Notes: a model not told the origin generated them from the letters alone. Positions 9,029-18,539 are shown, numbered from the stretch's first letter. The stretch: 64,000 nucleotides of DNA from CALFVT01 sp039989855 (GCA_039989855.1 JBDXGZ010000016.1:1-64000); one strand, 5' to 3'. A program made the numbers and translations.

Positions 9029-9829
9029 ATGAGTTGGGATAATCTTTCTAATTTTGTTTTAGCCAATAGCCAAATTGCGCTCAACATCATCGCTGCTCTG
9101 TCAATTCTGTTTGTCGGCTGGGTCATTGCCAGCTTTTTTCGTCGTCGAATCCGGCGCTCAACTCTATCAAAACGAACATTTAATGATACGTTACGGCCCG
9201 TGCTTGCCAGCCTTGCCTATTATTTTATCATTTTAACCGCCCTTTATGCGGCGCTACGGCAAATTGGGGTCGAGCCAACGACGCTTCTCGCCGCCTTTGG
9301 TGCCGCAGGACTCGCTATTGCCCTCGCGCTGAAAGATACGCTTGCCAATATTGCTGCGGGTGTGATGCTTTTGTTTGTCCGCTCCCTACAAGTAGGCGAT
9401 TATGTAGAGCTCCCAAGCACATCAGGCACAATTGAAGAGATTGGATTGTTTTCAACCAATTTACGCGATAGCCAAGGCATCGCCATCTATGTTCCCAATA
9501 ATATTATTTGGTCAAACCGTGTGCAAAATTACAATCGGCACGGAGCCCGCAAAGCGATTATCAATATCGTCGTCAGTTACAATACGGACCTAAAACAAGC
9601 GCAAACTATTTTAATGTCAGTTTTAAGGGCCACAGTAGATATAAAAACTGAGCCGACGGGCCCAGAAGTTTACGTAACGGAGTTTTTAGACCGCGGCGCA
9701 AACATCTCTTGCCGCTTATGGTTGCCGGGGGATAATTGGACCGCGCGCACATCCGATATTCATATCAATCTTAAACAAGCGCTCGATAAGGCGGGTATAA
9801 AAATCGCTACTTACCAAGCTGTCCGCTAA
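9029..9829 (+). CDS. MscS-family mechanosensitive channel
   Basis: A 266-residue inner-membrane protein of the small-conductance mechanosensitive family. It has three predicted transmembrane helices (about residues 17-35, 58-78 and 84-115). The third is glycine- and alanine-rich (AAFGAAGLAIALALKDTLANIAAGVMLL) and would line the pore, followed by the beta domain (VGDYVELPSTSGTIEEIGLF) and an alpha/beta C-terminal domain. It would open under hypo-osmotic membrane tension. It follows holA by 29 bases, and its stop overlaps the convergent parB stop. E. coli-type MscS is slightly longer. Confidence 0.93.
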   Translation: MSWDNLSNFVLANSQIALNIIAALSILFVGWVIASFFRRRIRRSTLSKRTFNDTLRPVLASLAYYFIILTALYAALRQIGVEPTTLLAAFGAAGLAIALALKDTLANIAAGVMLLFVRSLQVGDYVELPSTSGTIEEIGLFSTNLRDSQGIAIYVPNNIIWSNRVQNYNRHGARKAIINIVVSYNTDLKQAQTILMSVLRATVDIKTEPTGPEVYVTEFLDRGANISCRLWLPGDNWTARTSDIHINLKQALDKAGIKIATYQAVR

Positions 9830-10800
9830 GTTTTAGATTTTAAGCGGCGAACAATATCGTCAAGCTGTCCATCATCAGAATAAAAAATACGCAGCTCACC
9901 TTTCGGCCCCTTATGGCGAAGATCAATCTTGAGGCCTAAAGCCTCCATCAATTCCGTCTCAACCGCGCGGATATCAGCCGATTTAATCTTTGTCTCGCCG
10001 CGGCTGGTTTTAGGCTCCCGCATTTGACGAACTAATTTTTCCGCCTCACGAACCGACAAGTTCTTATCAGAAATTAATTGCGCAAGGCGCGTTGGGTCAT
10101 CAGCGGCAATAATCGCTCTAGCGTGGCCCATAGAAATTTTACCCGCTTGCACCATCTCTTGCGCTAATTTCGGCAAGGTCAAGAGACGTAACATATTGGT
10201 AATATGCGGACGGCTTTTACCAATGGCCTTAGCGATTTCATCTTGTGTTCGACTGAATTGCTCGGTCAGCGCTTTATAGGCCAAAGCTTCTTCGATAGGG
10301 TTTAAGTCTGCCCGTTGAACATTTTCAACAACACCAATTTCAAGAACATCTTGATCACTTAACTCCCGCACCAAAACAGGGAGTCTCGCCAAGCCTGCCT
10401 TTAAAGACGCCTGCCACCGCCGCTCGCCTGCTACAATCTGATAGACCGTTTTCGTTCTATCTTTTGTATCTAAAATAGGGCGCACAAGAAGCGGCTGTAA
10501 AACACCTTTTAAACGGATGGACTCTGTAAGCTCTGCCAGTTTTCGCGGGTCAAAATGACGACGCGGTTGATCAGGGTTTCTAACAAGCTTATCAATCAAA
10601 AGCGTTTGAATGGCGGGCGACATTGCCCGTTCAATAGGCTCGTTAATATCAGCGCTTTTAACTGCAACATCACTTTCAATATTAACGTCATTTGGCTGTG
10701 ATTCCACTGTGACAGACATATCTGCCATCAAAGCCGATAGGCCGCGCCCTAATCCACGATTAGCTGTTTTTTTATTCTTATTTTTTTTATCATCAGACAT
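9826..10800 (-). CDS. parB: Chromosome-partitioning protein ParB
   Basis: A 324-residue parS-binding CTPase clamp. A basic N-terminal tail with GLGRGLSALM (the ParA-contact motif) leads into the ParB N domain with the GERRW arginine patch for CTP, then the helix-turn-helix segment (TQDEIAKAIGKSRPHITNMLRLL) that reads parS. A C-terminal dimerisation domain closes the protein. It lies 29 bases downstream of parA on the same strand, with matching parS sites at 12776, 14316 and 14352. It is expected to load at parS and spread over neighbouring DNA to segregate the origin region. Confidence 0.97.
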   Translation of the reverse strand: MSDDKKNKNKKTANRGLGRGLSALMADMSVTVESQPNDVNIESDVAVKSADINEPIERAMSPAIQTLLIDKLVRNPDQPRRHFDPRKLAELTESIRLKGVLQPLLVRPILDTKDRTKTVYQIVAGERRWQASLKAGLARLPVLVRELSDQDVLEIGVVENVQRADLNPIEEALAYKALTEQFSRTQDEIAKAIGKSRPHITNMLRLLTLPKLAQEMVQAGKISMGHARAIIAADDPTRLAQLISDKNLSVREAEKLVRQMREPKTSRGETKIKSADIRAVETELMEALGLKIDLRHKGPKGELRIFYSDDGQLDDIVRRLKSKT

Positions 10801-10829
10801 GTTAAGCCATTGTTTTAATTGAATAATTA

Positions 10830-11609
10830 CTATTTTTTATTTTTACCATGCCGTAATAGCATTTCATCGGCCAGCTCAAGATAAGCCCGCGCACCTGTGC
10901 AATTTGGATCATAAGTTATCACAGGTTGGGCGAAAGACGGCGCTTCGGCAATCCTTACATTTCGCGGAATCATCGTCTTAAAGACGGCGCGGCCTAGATG
11001 TTGCCTAACATCAGCGGCAACTTGAGCGGATAATCTGTTTCGTTTATCATACATCGTCAACATGACCCCATCAATTACAAGGTCAGAATTCAAATTCGCC
11101 TTCGCCATTTCAACCGTCTTCAACAGTTGCGATAGGCCTTCCAGCGCGAAAAACTCACATTGCAAGGGAACCAAAACAGAACGCGCCGCCGTTAAAGCAT
11201 TAACCGTCAACATCGTCAGACTCGGCGGACAGTCTATCAAGATATAATCATACGGTTTTTCTAGCCGCGCGATAGCCTGCTTCAAACGCGTGGCTCTATC
11301 AGGGCTATCCCCTATACGTATCTCAACACTGGCCATATCCATATGGGAGGCCGCAATATCAACACCGCGTACATCCGTCGTCTGTATGATATTTTGCAGA
11401 GGTAATTTATCAACAAATACATCAAATAGGTTTTCACCTTCTCCGCGTTTTGAAACACCCAATCCCGTAGACGCGTTACCTTGCGGGTCAAGGTCAATCA
11501 TCAAAACCAATTGACCCCTCGCCGCTAAGGACGCCGCGAGATTAATCGTCGTCGTTGTTTTCCCAACACCGCCTTTTTGATTGACTATGGCTAGAATTCG
11601 TTGAGTCAC
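10830..11609 (-). CDS. parA: Chromosome-partitioning ATPase ParA
   Basis: A 259-residue ParA/MinD-type ATPase. The deviant Walker A motif is KGGVGKTT (signature lysine present), Walker A' is LIDCPPSL, and the switch region reads IDLDPQGNAS. ATP-bound dimers coat the nucleoid and pull ParB-parS complexes apart. Translation begins at GTG 11609, which overlaps the rsmG stop in GTGA, so the rsmG-parA-parB genes are translationally linked. Standard length. Confidence 0.97.
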   Translation of the reverse strand: MTQRILAIVNQKGGVGKTTTTINLAASLAARGQLVLMIDLDPQGNASTGLGVSKRGEGENLFDVFVDKLPLQNIIQTTDVRGVDIAASHMDMASVEIRIGDSPDRATRLKQAIARLEKPYDYILIDCPPSLTMLTVNALTAARSVLVPLQCEFFALEGLSQLLKTVEMAKANLNSDLVIDGVMLTMYDKRNRLSAQVAADVRQHLGRAVFKTMIPRNVRIAEAPSFAQPVITYDPNCTGARAYLELADEMLLRHGKNKK

Positions 11610-12250
11610 ATTACATCCATATTTTTTTGGCGCGGTTTTAAATTAGACAGTTGAAGAATAACCGCCCCTTCATCTGTTAAGCTTGGAATGAGGGTTTCAT
11701 CAAATTCCCAATCTTTTTGCGCCGAACGCCTCTCTCCTGCAAGCCCTTGACCCTTTAAAAAGAGGCTTTGTGTCTGCGGTCCCCAAAAAGGATGTGAATA
11801 ATTCAGCAACCTTGGCAGTGGTGCAAAAGCACGTGCCGTAATCAAATCAACTTTATCTTCATCCATATTCTCTACGCGGCTACCATACACACTGGCAGGA
11901 AGAGACAGCTCGCGAATAACCGCCCGTAGAAAATTCACTTTTTTCCCAGCCGATTCCACCAATGTCACGTGACCACGGCGCCGCCGCTTAAGTTCAATCG
12001 CAATCGCTAAGCCTGGAAAACCTGCGCCAGAGCCCATATCCAATATGTTTTCGGCAGTTTCAGGCACATGCGGAACAATTTGCCAACTATCATAAGCATG
12101 ACGATGCCAGAAATCTGGTAAGCTTAAAGGCGCAACCAAATTTATTCTCGCATTCCACTTTACTAATAAAGCTTCCCACCGCGCATAATCCGCGATTGTT
12201 TCAGCGTCTAGCCCTGTTTCCCGCTTAAAGTCTTGCTGCGTAAATTCCAT
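11606..12250 (-). CDS. rsmG: 16S rRNA (guanine527-N7)-methyltransferase RsmG
   Basis: A 214-residue SAM-dependent methyltransferase (formerly GidB) that makes m7G527 in 16S rRNA. The SAM-binding motif is LDMGSGAGFPGLAIAI, followed by HVTLVESAGKKVNFL and the late ITARAFAPL stretch typical of the family. It lies two bases after mnmG and overlaps parA, the order found near many bacterial origins. Loss of this gene confers low-level streptomycin resistance in other bacteria (family knowledge). Confidence 0.95.
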   Translation of the reverse strand: MEFTQQDFKRETGLDAETIADYARWEALLVKWNARINLVAPLSLPDFWHRHAYDSWQIVPHVPETAENILDMGSGAGFPGLAIAIELKRRRRGHVTLVESAGKKVNFLRAVIRELSLPASVYGSRVENMDEDKVDLITARAFAPLPRLLNYSHPFWGPQTQSLFLKGQGLAGERRSAQKDWEFDETLIPSLTDEGAVILQLSNLKPRQKNMDVM

Positions 12251-12252
12251 TC

Positions 12253-14208
12253 TCAGCCTGCTTTTTTCACTGAGGCTACTGTTTTATCTGAGGCCATAGT
12301 TTTATCTGGAACGGTCTTTTTATCTGAGCTATATTTTTTCACAAAGGCGAGCAAAGAGGTTAAAGCCCCAGGTGTCACGCCTTCAATACGCGCTGCTTGG
12401 CCGAGCGTGTCAGGGCGAGCCTTAATCAACTTCTCTTTAACTTCATTAGAAATACCGCCCACAGCACGGTAATCAAAATCTTTCGGAAGGCGCAGGCCTT
12501 CGTCTCTGCGAAAGGCTGCAATGTCGCGCGCTTGGCGTTCAATATAACCCGCGTAAACCGCCTCCGTTTCAATATGCTCAACTTGGTCACGATTAAGCTC
12601 TTTAAGTTGTGGCCAAACGGAACAGAGGTCAGACACTTTCATTTTCGGATAGGCTAACAGATCTAAGACGGAGCGTTCAATACCATCCAAATTTACCTTA
12701 AGCCCTTGTTTATTAAGGACATTTGGCGTCTCTTTCAAAGATTTAGACAGCTTTACAGCGCTCTCAAGTGATTTTTGTTTCACGTGAAACATCTCAGCGC
12801 GATTGGTCGAAACGGCCCCAATGTCTTCGCCCAAAGGCGTTAAGCGTTGGTCAGCATTATCAGCTCGTAGCAACAAGCGGTACTCGGCCCGAGAGGTAAA
12901 CATACGGTAAGGCTCTGTGACGCCCTTGGTTAAAAGGTCATCAATCATCACGCCAATATACGCTTGGCTTCGGTCTAAAATAAACGGCTTTGATCCGCCC
13001 GCAGCAAGAGCAGCGTTAAAACCAGCCATCAAGCCTTGGGCCGCTGCCTCCTCATAACCTGTTGTCCCGTTGATTTGTCCCGCGAGGTAAAGCCCACTGA
13101 GTTTCTTTGTCTCTAATGTCGCGTGTAACTCACGCGGGTCAACATAATCATATTCGATCGCGTAACCGCAGCGAAGTATTTCGCAATCCTCTAACCCTAC
13201 AATCGAGCGAATAAACGCCTCTTGCACATCTATAGGCAGTGAGGTGGAAATGCCGTTCGGATAGACAATATCTCCATATTCAGTTCCGGGTAGGCCTTCA
13301 GGCTCTAAAAATATCTGATGACGGTTGCGGTCAGCAAAGCGTACGACCTTATCTTCTATAGACGGGCAATAGCGCGGCCCACGACCTGCGATTTGACCAC
13401 TGTAAACGGCTGATTTTTCAATATTTTCTGAAATAATACGGTGTGTGTCTTCATTCGTGTGGGTAATGCCGCAACTTACTTGAGAAACCGTAATCTTATC
13501 CGTCATAAAGGAAAAGGGTACAGGCTCAGCGTCAGCTGCTTGTTGTTCTAACGCGTCCCACTTGATCGAGGACTTACGTAAACGGGCGGGCGTTCCTGTC
13601 TTTAATCGGCCCATATTCAAACCTAGATTATAAAGCCGGTCTGATAGCCCTATGGACGGGGCTTCGCCTATTCGGCCCGCTGGTGTCCGTTCATCGCCAA
13701 TATGGATAAGGCCCTTCAGGAAGGTCCCTGTAGTTAAAACAACCCGTTCAGATTTATATGTTTCTCCGCTTTGGGTGACAACACCACAAACTTGACCCTC
13801 TTTAACGACAAGGTCTTCAACCGCCTGAGCTATAATTGTCAAGTTCTCATAAGAAAGCAGTAGCTCCCGCATGGCCTCTTTATAGAGCGAACGGTCACTT
13901 TGTGTCCGTGGGCCGCGTACGGCAGGCCCTTTTGATCGGTTTAACAGACGAAATTGAATACCAGACGCATCAGCGACCTTCCCCATAATGCCGTCGAGCG
14001 CATCAACCTCTCTTACGAGGTGGCCTTTGCCCAAGCCTCCTATGGCTGGGTTGCATGACATTTCACCGAGTGTCTCAATTTTATGGGTCAGTAAAAGCGT
14101 CTTCGCGCCCAAACGTGCAGAGGCCGTCGCGGCTTCGCAACCTGCATGGCCGCCACCAATAATGATAACGTCCCAGTTTTTCCTGTGATTCGCGACCAAG
14201 TCTGTCAC
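12253..14208 (-). CDS. mnmG: tRNA uridine-5-carboxymethylaminomethyl synthesis enzyme MnmG
   Basis: A 651-residue FAD enzyme (GidA) that, with MnmE, builds the cmnm5 group on the wobble uridine of several tRNAs. The dinucleotide motif GGGHAGCEAA lies near the N-terminus and the family motif CNPAIGGLGKGHLVREVDALDG follows. GTG 14208 is chosen as start because AGGAG lies seven bases before it. Residues 473-478 read MFHVKQ, which is the translated parS site. The C-terminal tail (after about residue 625) is a degenerate DKT/SDK repeat not seen in typical MnmG and probably disordered. Partner mnmE lies upstream on the same strand. Confidence 0.97.
   Translation of the reverse strand: MTDLVANHRKNWDVIIIGGGHAGCEAATASARLGAKTLLLTHKIETLGEMSCNPAIGGLGKGHLVREVDALDGIMGKVADASGIQFRLLNRSKGPAVRGPRTQSDRSLYKEAMRELLLSYENLTIIAQAVEDLVVKEGQVCGVVTQSGETYKSERVVLTTGTFLKGLIHIGDERTPAGRIGEAPSIGLSDRLYNLGLNMGRLKTGTPARLRKSSIKWDALEQQAADAEPVPFSFMTDKITVSQVSCGITHTNEDTHRIISENIEKSAVYSGQIAGRGPRYCPSIEDKVVRFADRNRHQIFLEPEGLPGTEYGDIVYPNGISTSLPIDVQEAFIRSIVGLEDCEILRCGYAIEYDYVDPRELHATLETKKLSGLYLAGQINGTTGYEEAAAQGLMAGFNAALAAGGSKPFILDRSQAYIGVMIDDLLTKGVTEPYRMFTSRAEYRLLLRADNADQRLTPLGEDIGAVSTNRAEMFHVKQKSLESAVKLSKSLKETPNVLNKQGLKVNLDGIERSVLDLLAYPKMKVSDLCSVWPQLKELNRDQVEHIETEAVYAGYIERQARDIAAFRRDEGLRLPKDFDYRAVGGISNEVKEKLIKARPDTLGQAARIEGVTPGALTSLLAFVKKYSSDKKTVPDKTMASDKTVASVKKAG
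12776..12791. other. parS site inside mnmG
   Basis: The 16-base perfect palindrome TGTTTCACGTGAAACA is identical to the consensus parS bound by chromosomal ParB proteins. It lies in the mnmG coding sequence, so the ORF must encode Phe-His-Val-Lys at residues 474-477. parA and parB are 1.2-3 kb away. Confidence 0.93.
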
Positions 14209-14315
14209 TTAAGCTCTCCTACAAGATGCGCCCGATAGCAAAGATACCGCAAAGAGTCACCGCTGTTTATTTGTTTTTCTCACAAATTATAAGGCGTTAG
14301 ACTCATAAGCTAAAC

Positions 14316-14331
14316 TGTTCCACGTGAAACA
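14316..14331. other. parS site, one-base variant
   Basis: TGTTCCACGTGAAACA differs from consensus parS by one base in the left arm (T to C at position 5). It lies in the short mnmG-mnmE gap, 20 bases from the next perfect site, so both could load ParB as a cluster. Confidence 0.82.
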
Positions 14332-14351
14332 TATTAAAGATCACACCTCAA

Positions 14352-14367
14352 TGTTTCACGTGAAACA
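14352..14367. other. parS site abutting the mnmE stop codon
   Basis: A perfect TGTTTCACGTGAAACA palindrome that ends one base before the mnmE stop codon (14368-14370, minus strand). With the sites at 14316 and 12776 it forms a three-site centromere region about 5-7 kb from the putative origin. Confidence 0.93.
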
Positions 14368-15708
14368 TTATTTCCCGACACAAAACCTAGAGAAAATACG
14401 GTCAAAAACAGATTCTATGTCGGCATCCCCTGCCAACTCACGCAAAGCCTGTAACGCCACGCGGATGTCTTCGCTGACCAATTCAGGCGCAACTGACAGG
14501 CCGTCCATCGCCCGAGCGCAGGCCGCCTGTGCCCGTTTAACACAGTCTTTGTGACGTTCCCGTGTAAGACCCGCTTGGGGTAACATGCCAAAACGCGTTT
14601 TGATTAAGTTCTCAAGTCGCGATTCAAGGTGATTAAAACCTGCGCCCGTCGAGGCGCTAATCTTTAAAACCTCGAGAGCTGTGTCATCCAGTTCGCCAAC
14701 TTCTTGAATTAGGTCATCCTTATTAATTAATACCAGATCACCTGAAACAATCTGTTTAGGACGTTTGACTGACCCGCCTTTTGATCCGTCTAAGACCCAA
14801 AGGCGCAAATCACTTTCTACGGCACGCCGTTCGGCGCGATCAATACCTTCTTTTTCAATATGGTTATTCGTGACTCGCAGGCCCGCCGTATCCGACAAGG
14901 TCACAGGCAGGCCTGCCATGATCATATCAACACTCAACACATCCCGCGTTGTACCGGCTTCATTGGTCACAATGGCCACGTCACGCCTAGCTAACCTATT
15001 GATAATACTAGATTTTCCTGAATTTGGGGCGCCTATGAGCGTTATATAAACTCCGTCGCGAATTATTTGCCCTCGACCTGAATCTTCCAGCAAAGAAGTC
15101 ATCTGCTCGTGAATCACTTTCAAGATTGGATAAGCTTGATGCGAGAGATTATCAGGAATATCAGCCTCTGTTGGGAAGTCAATTTCACCTTCAATTTGTG
15201 CCAGCGAGTCAAGCAGCCGTTCTTTCCAGTAACTATAAATGTCGCTTAAGCCGCCTTGCATCTGCCGTAAGGCCTGCTGTCTTTGAGCGTCGGTTTCAGA
15301 ATCTATCAAATCCGCAAGCCCTTCGGCTTCCGTCAGATCCATCTGACCATTTAAAACCGCCCGGCGAGTAAACTCCCCAGCCTCTGCCTGCCTCGCGCCA
15401 AACTCCGTTAAACCATCAGACATGGCTTTAACAACAGCCAAGCTTCCGTGGCAATGACATTCAATAACGTCTTCACCGGTAAAACTGTGCGGCGCTGGGA
15501 AATAGATAACCAACCCCTCATCTATCACATCACCTATAGGGTTTTTAATTTTCACGAAATAAGCATAACGCGGTTTAAGTTTTGTCTTACCACTAAGCTT
15601 CAAACCCGCGTCATAAGCCCCCTCACCGCTAAGTCGAAACAACGAGACCCCAGCGCGGCCCGCGCCAGACGATAAGCTAAAGATCATTTCTTTTTGTTGG
15701 TGGCTCAT
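14368..15708 (-). CDS. mnmE: tRNA modification GTPase MnmE
   Basis: A 446-residue GTPase (TrmE) that works with MnmG on wobble uridine modification. The N-terminal tetrahydrofolate-binding domain begins with IFSLSSGAGRAGVSLFRLSG. The G domain has GAPNSGKSS (G1), DTAG (G3) and NKDD (G4). The C-terminal motif CVGK, which supplies the catalytic cysteine, ends the protein. The family is about 450 residues, so it is complete. The 160-base gap between it and mnmG carries two parS sites. Confidence 0.97.
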   Translation of the reverse strand: MSHQQKEMIFSLSSGAGRAGVSLFRLSGEGAYDAGLKLSGKTKLKPRYAYFVKIKNPIGDVIDEGLVIYFPAPHSFTGEDVIECHCHGSLAVVKAMSDGLTEFGARQAEAGEFTRRAVLNGQMDLTEAEGLADLIDSETDAQRQQALRQMQGGLSDIYSYWKERLLDSLAQIEGEIDFPTEADIPDNLSHQAYPILKVIHEQMTSLLEDSGRGQIIRDGVYITLIGAPNSGKSSIINRLARRDVAIVTNEAGTTRDVLSVDMIMAGLPVTLSDTAGLRVTNNHIEKEGIDRAERRAVESDLRLWVLDGSKGGSVKRPKQIVSGDLVLINKDDLIQEVGELDDTALEVLKISASTGAGFNHLESRLENLIKTRFGMLPQAGLTRERHKDCVKRAQAACARAMDGLSVAPELVSEDIRVALQALRELAGDADIESVFDRIFSRFCVGK

Positions 15709-15761
15709 ATATGTCAGCTTAGAGCGTTTTTGCTTTCAAATAACAAGGGCCAGATTTTAAT

Positions 15762-16664
15762 ATGTATCTATATTTTAAATATTCAGCCGCAGCGGCCTTA
15801 GCTCTCAGCCTATTGGCCTGCTCTGCCAGTGAGACAAAGCGCTCTTCAGATAATTCAACCGAGACTCACACGTCCCTCGCAAGCTATCCCCTACGAAACC
15901 ATTTTAACTGCTTGCCCGAAACAGCGGCTCTCTTAGCCGCTCACCGCGGGACCGCGCGCGGGCATGGCCTCGCTGAAAATGCCAAGCTTGGTCTCGAAGC
16001 CCTGATTAAAAACGGAACTTTACTAGCCGAGATTGATATCGCGAAAACCAAGGACGAAACACATATCCTATTTCATGATGGCGTTTGGGAGAATGACAGT
16101 ACAGGGCGCGGGGCAATTGCCTCAACCACATGGGACAAAGCACAAACGTTCTTGCTTAATGATACGACCGGAAAATTAACATCTGAAACACCTATCCGCT
16201 TTGAAGACTATCTTAATATCGCTAAAGATAGAATTTACCTTGAGATTGATTTCAAATCTTCTGCCGATTACCGCACTGTGATTAAGACGATCCGCAAAGC
16301 TAATATGACTGATAAAGTCATTCTAATTTCTTATAGTGACGGCCAAGCAAGAAAATTAGCGCAGCTCGCGCCAGACATGTTAATCTCAGTTAGCGTCAAT
16401 AAATCCCAAGATATTAACCGTTATGCAAAACAAGGGGTGAAGCTTGATAACATAACAGCCTGGACAGGACGAAATGGGCCGAGTCATAACCTAAGCCAAA
16501 CCTTAAGAGAGAAATCAATTCCCGCACTCGTTTATCCATCACAAGATAATGTGCGGCGCTCAATTAAATATAGTGATATAATCGTTACCGATTATGCCCT
16601 TAATCATGGGCCCATAATTGGCAAATACAAAAAGAGCGATTATGAAAAATGCTTAAAAAACTAA
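15762..16664 (+). CDS. Glycerophosphodiester phosphodiesterase-like lipoprotein
   Basis: A 300-residue protein with a signal peptide and lipobox (SLLAC, Cys20), so it is probably anchored on the periplasmic side of a membrane. The GDPD pattern is present: His61-Arg62-Gly, Glu72-Asn73, Glu90-x-Asp92 and His105-Asp106, the residues that bind metal and catalyse cleavage of glycerophosphodiesters. The barrel is divergent further on (YLEIDFKSS, ILISYSDGQ, IVTDYALNHG). It could act in phospholipid recycling or phosphodiester scavenging. It is transcribed divergently from mnmE and converges on rho. Confidence 0.82.
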   Translation: MYLYFKYSAAAALALSLLACSASETKRSSDNSTETHTSLASYPLRNHFNCLPETAALLAAHRGTARGHGLAENAKLGLEALIKNGTLLAEIDIAKTKDETHILFHDGVWENDSTGRGAIASTTWDKAQTFLLNDTTGKLTSETPIRFEDYLNIAKDRIYLEIDFKSSADYRTVIKTIRKANMTDKVILISYSDGQARKLAQLAPDMLISVSVNKSQDINRYAKQGVKLDNITAWTGRNGPSHNLSQTLREKSIPALVYPSQDNVRRSIKYSDIIVTDYALNHGPIIGKYKKSDYEKCLKN

Positions 16665-16677
16665 TTAAATCAATATT

Positions 16678-17991
16678 TTAAGTATTCATACTATCAAAGA
16701 ATCCAGCGTTTGACTTTGTATCTTTAAGCTTCGAGAGCAAGAACTCAATCGCATCCATTGTTCCCATAGGATTCAAGATGCGACGAAGTACGTAAGTTTT
16801 CTGTAAGTCCACAGGCGTAATCAATAATTCTTCTTTCCGTGTACCAGACTTTGTGACGTCAATGGCTGGGAAAATACGCTTATCAGCAACTTTACGGTCG
16901 AGAACGATTTCACTATTGCCAGTTCCTTTGAATTCTTCAAAGATAACTTCGTCCATACGAGATCCCGTATCGATCAAAGCTGTCGCTATAATTGTCAGAG
17001 ACCCACCCTCTTCAATATTCCGTGCTGCACCAAAGAAGCGCTTCGGACGTTGAAGTGCATTCGCGTCGACACCCCCCGTTAAGACCTTACCTGAACTTGG
17101 AACGACTGTATTATAAGCACGGCCCAAACGTGTGATAGAATCTAGCAAAATGACAACGTCTTTACCATGCTCTGTCAGACGTTTTGCTTTTTGAATGACC
17201 ATTTCTGCTACTTGAACATGGCGCGTCGCAGGTTCATCAAAAGTCGAACTAACGACTTCGCCTTTAACCGAACGCTGCATATCTGTCACTTCTTCAGGAC
17301 GTTCATCAATCAAAAGAACAATAACATAGCATTCAGGATGATTAGCTTCGATAGAATGAGCGATATTTTGCAAAAGAACCGTTTTACCTGTTCGCGGCGG
17401 AGCGACGATCAAAGCACGTTGACCTTTACCTAATGGCGCAACAATATCAATTACGCGGCCTGACATATCCTTGCGGGTTGGGTCTTCAATTTCCATCGCA
17501 AAACGTTCATCTGGATATAAGGGCGTTAAATTATCAAAGTGAGCTTTATTGCGCGCAGCTTCAGTTGTTTCAAAATTAATATTATCCACACGGGTTAAAG
17601 CAAAATAACGTTCACCATCACGGGGACTTCTAATTTCACCAGAAATTGAATCACCTGTCCGTAAGCCAAAACGGCGAATATGATTTGGACTAACATATAT
17701 ATCATCTGGACCCGGAAGGTAGTTAGCTTCTGGTGCTCGTAAAAAACCAAACCCATCTTGAAGAACCTCAAGAACGCCGCTCCCTGTTATTTCAACATCA
17801 CGCTCGGCTAAATCTTTAAGAACTGAGAAGAAAATCTCCTGCTTACGCATAGAGCTTGCATTTTCAACGCCAACAGCTTCAGCAAATTTAATGAGTTCAG
17901 CTGGTTTCTTAACTTTAAGATCATCAAGACTATAAGCTTTACCAACACCTTCGGGTAAGTCATTTGTATCATTGAGGTCTATATCAGACAT
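16678..17991 (-). CDS. rho: Transcription termination factor Rho
   Basis: A 437-residue hexameric RNA helicase that ends Rho-dependent transcription. The N-terminal helical part (LKVKKPAELIKFAEAVGVENASSMRKQ) precedes the cold-shock RNA-binding fold with GFGFLR. The ATPase core has Walker A APPRTGKTVLL, Walker B VIVLLIDERPEEV and the Q/R loops near GGVDANALQRPKRFFGAARN. ATG 17991 (MSDIDLND) is preferred because it gives the normal N-terminus; ATG 18003 and GTG 18033 are in-frame alternatives, and none has a clear Shine-Dalgarno. It lies near the origin as in Caulobacter. Confidence 0.97.
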   Translation of the reverse strand: MSDIDLNDTNDLPEGVGKAYSLDDLKVKKPAELIKFAEAVGVENASSMRKQEIFFSVLKDLAERDVEITGSGVLEVLQDGFGFLRAPEANYLPGPDDIYVSPNHIRRFGLRTGDSISGEIRSPRDGERYFALTRVDNINFETTEAARNKAHFDNLTPLYPDERFAMEIEDPTRKDMSGRVIDIVAPLGKGQRALIVAPPRTGKTVLLQNIAHSIEANHPECYVIVLLIDERPEEVTDMQRSVKGEVVSSTFDEPATRHVQVAEMVIQKAKRLTEHGKDVVILLDSITRLGRAYNTVVPSSGKVLTGGVDANALQRPKRFFGAARNIEEGGSLTIIATALIDTGSRMDEVIFEEFKGTGNSEIVLDRKVADKRIFPAIDVTKSGTRKEELLITPVDLQKTYVLRRILNPMGTMDAIEFLLSKLKDTKSNAGFFDSMNT

Positions 17992-18092
17992 ATTTTTTAC
18001 CATGAAAAGATAAATAGATCGCGCCAGGATCACATCGCACAGGACGTGCTAATTGGATTAACTTAAACCGTCGAGAATATTAGGTCAAGTCT

Positions 18093-18539
18093 TTAAAATG
18101 GGCGTACTATCACCATTATAACAACAATTATCGTCACAATAGCTGGAACTTCATTGATCATACGAAAAAATTTTTCACTCTTTGGTCGCTCGCCAATCGC
18201 AAATAATTTTCGCATTTTCCCCAAATAACTATGATAAATTACAAGCCCAAAAACAGCGATGAGCTTAATATAAAGCCAAACTGATGATTTAAGTATCTCA
18301 ATATTATAACCGATCAATATCAAACCAAATATAACCGCTGCGATCATCGCTGGTCCTAATATGATTTTTGAAAGGCGCTTTTCAGCCACAAGCATTTTAG
18401 CTTCCAACTCGCCGCCCTTTTCTGCGCCGCTATGATAAGCAAAGAAACGCGGGAGCATAAATAATCCAGCTACCCAAAAGATAACAGCAATCAGATGAAA
18501 AGCTTTAAGCCATAAATATAAATCAAACATAGTCACCAT
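18093..18539 (-). CDS. hemJ: HemJ-type protoporphyrinogen IX oxidase
   Basis: A 148-residue inner-membrane protein with four predicted helices. The pattern LKAFHLIAVIFWVAGLFMLPRFFAYH, the middle WLYIKLIAVFGLVIYHSYLGKM and the closing RMINEVPAIVTIIVVIMVIVRP match HemJ, the haem-b-dependent oxidase of protoporphyrinogen IX in many Proteobacteria. Its start overlaps the end of hemE (17 bases from ATG 18539, or 8 bases from ATG 18530), placing two haem steps in one operon. The CopD-like fold alone would be ambiguous, but this context supports HemJ. Confidence 0.9.
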   Translation of the reverse strand: MVTMFDLYLWLKAFHLIAVIFWVAGLFMLPRFFAYHSGAEKGGELEAKMLVAEKRLSKIILGPAMIAAVIFGLILIGYNIEILKSSVWLYIKLIAVFGLVIYHSYLGKMRKLFAIGERPKSEKFFRMINEVPAIVTIIVVIMVIVRPF

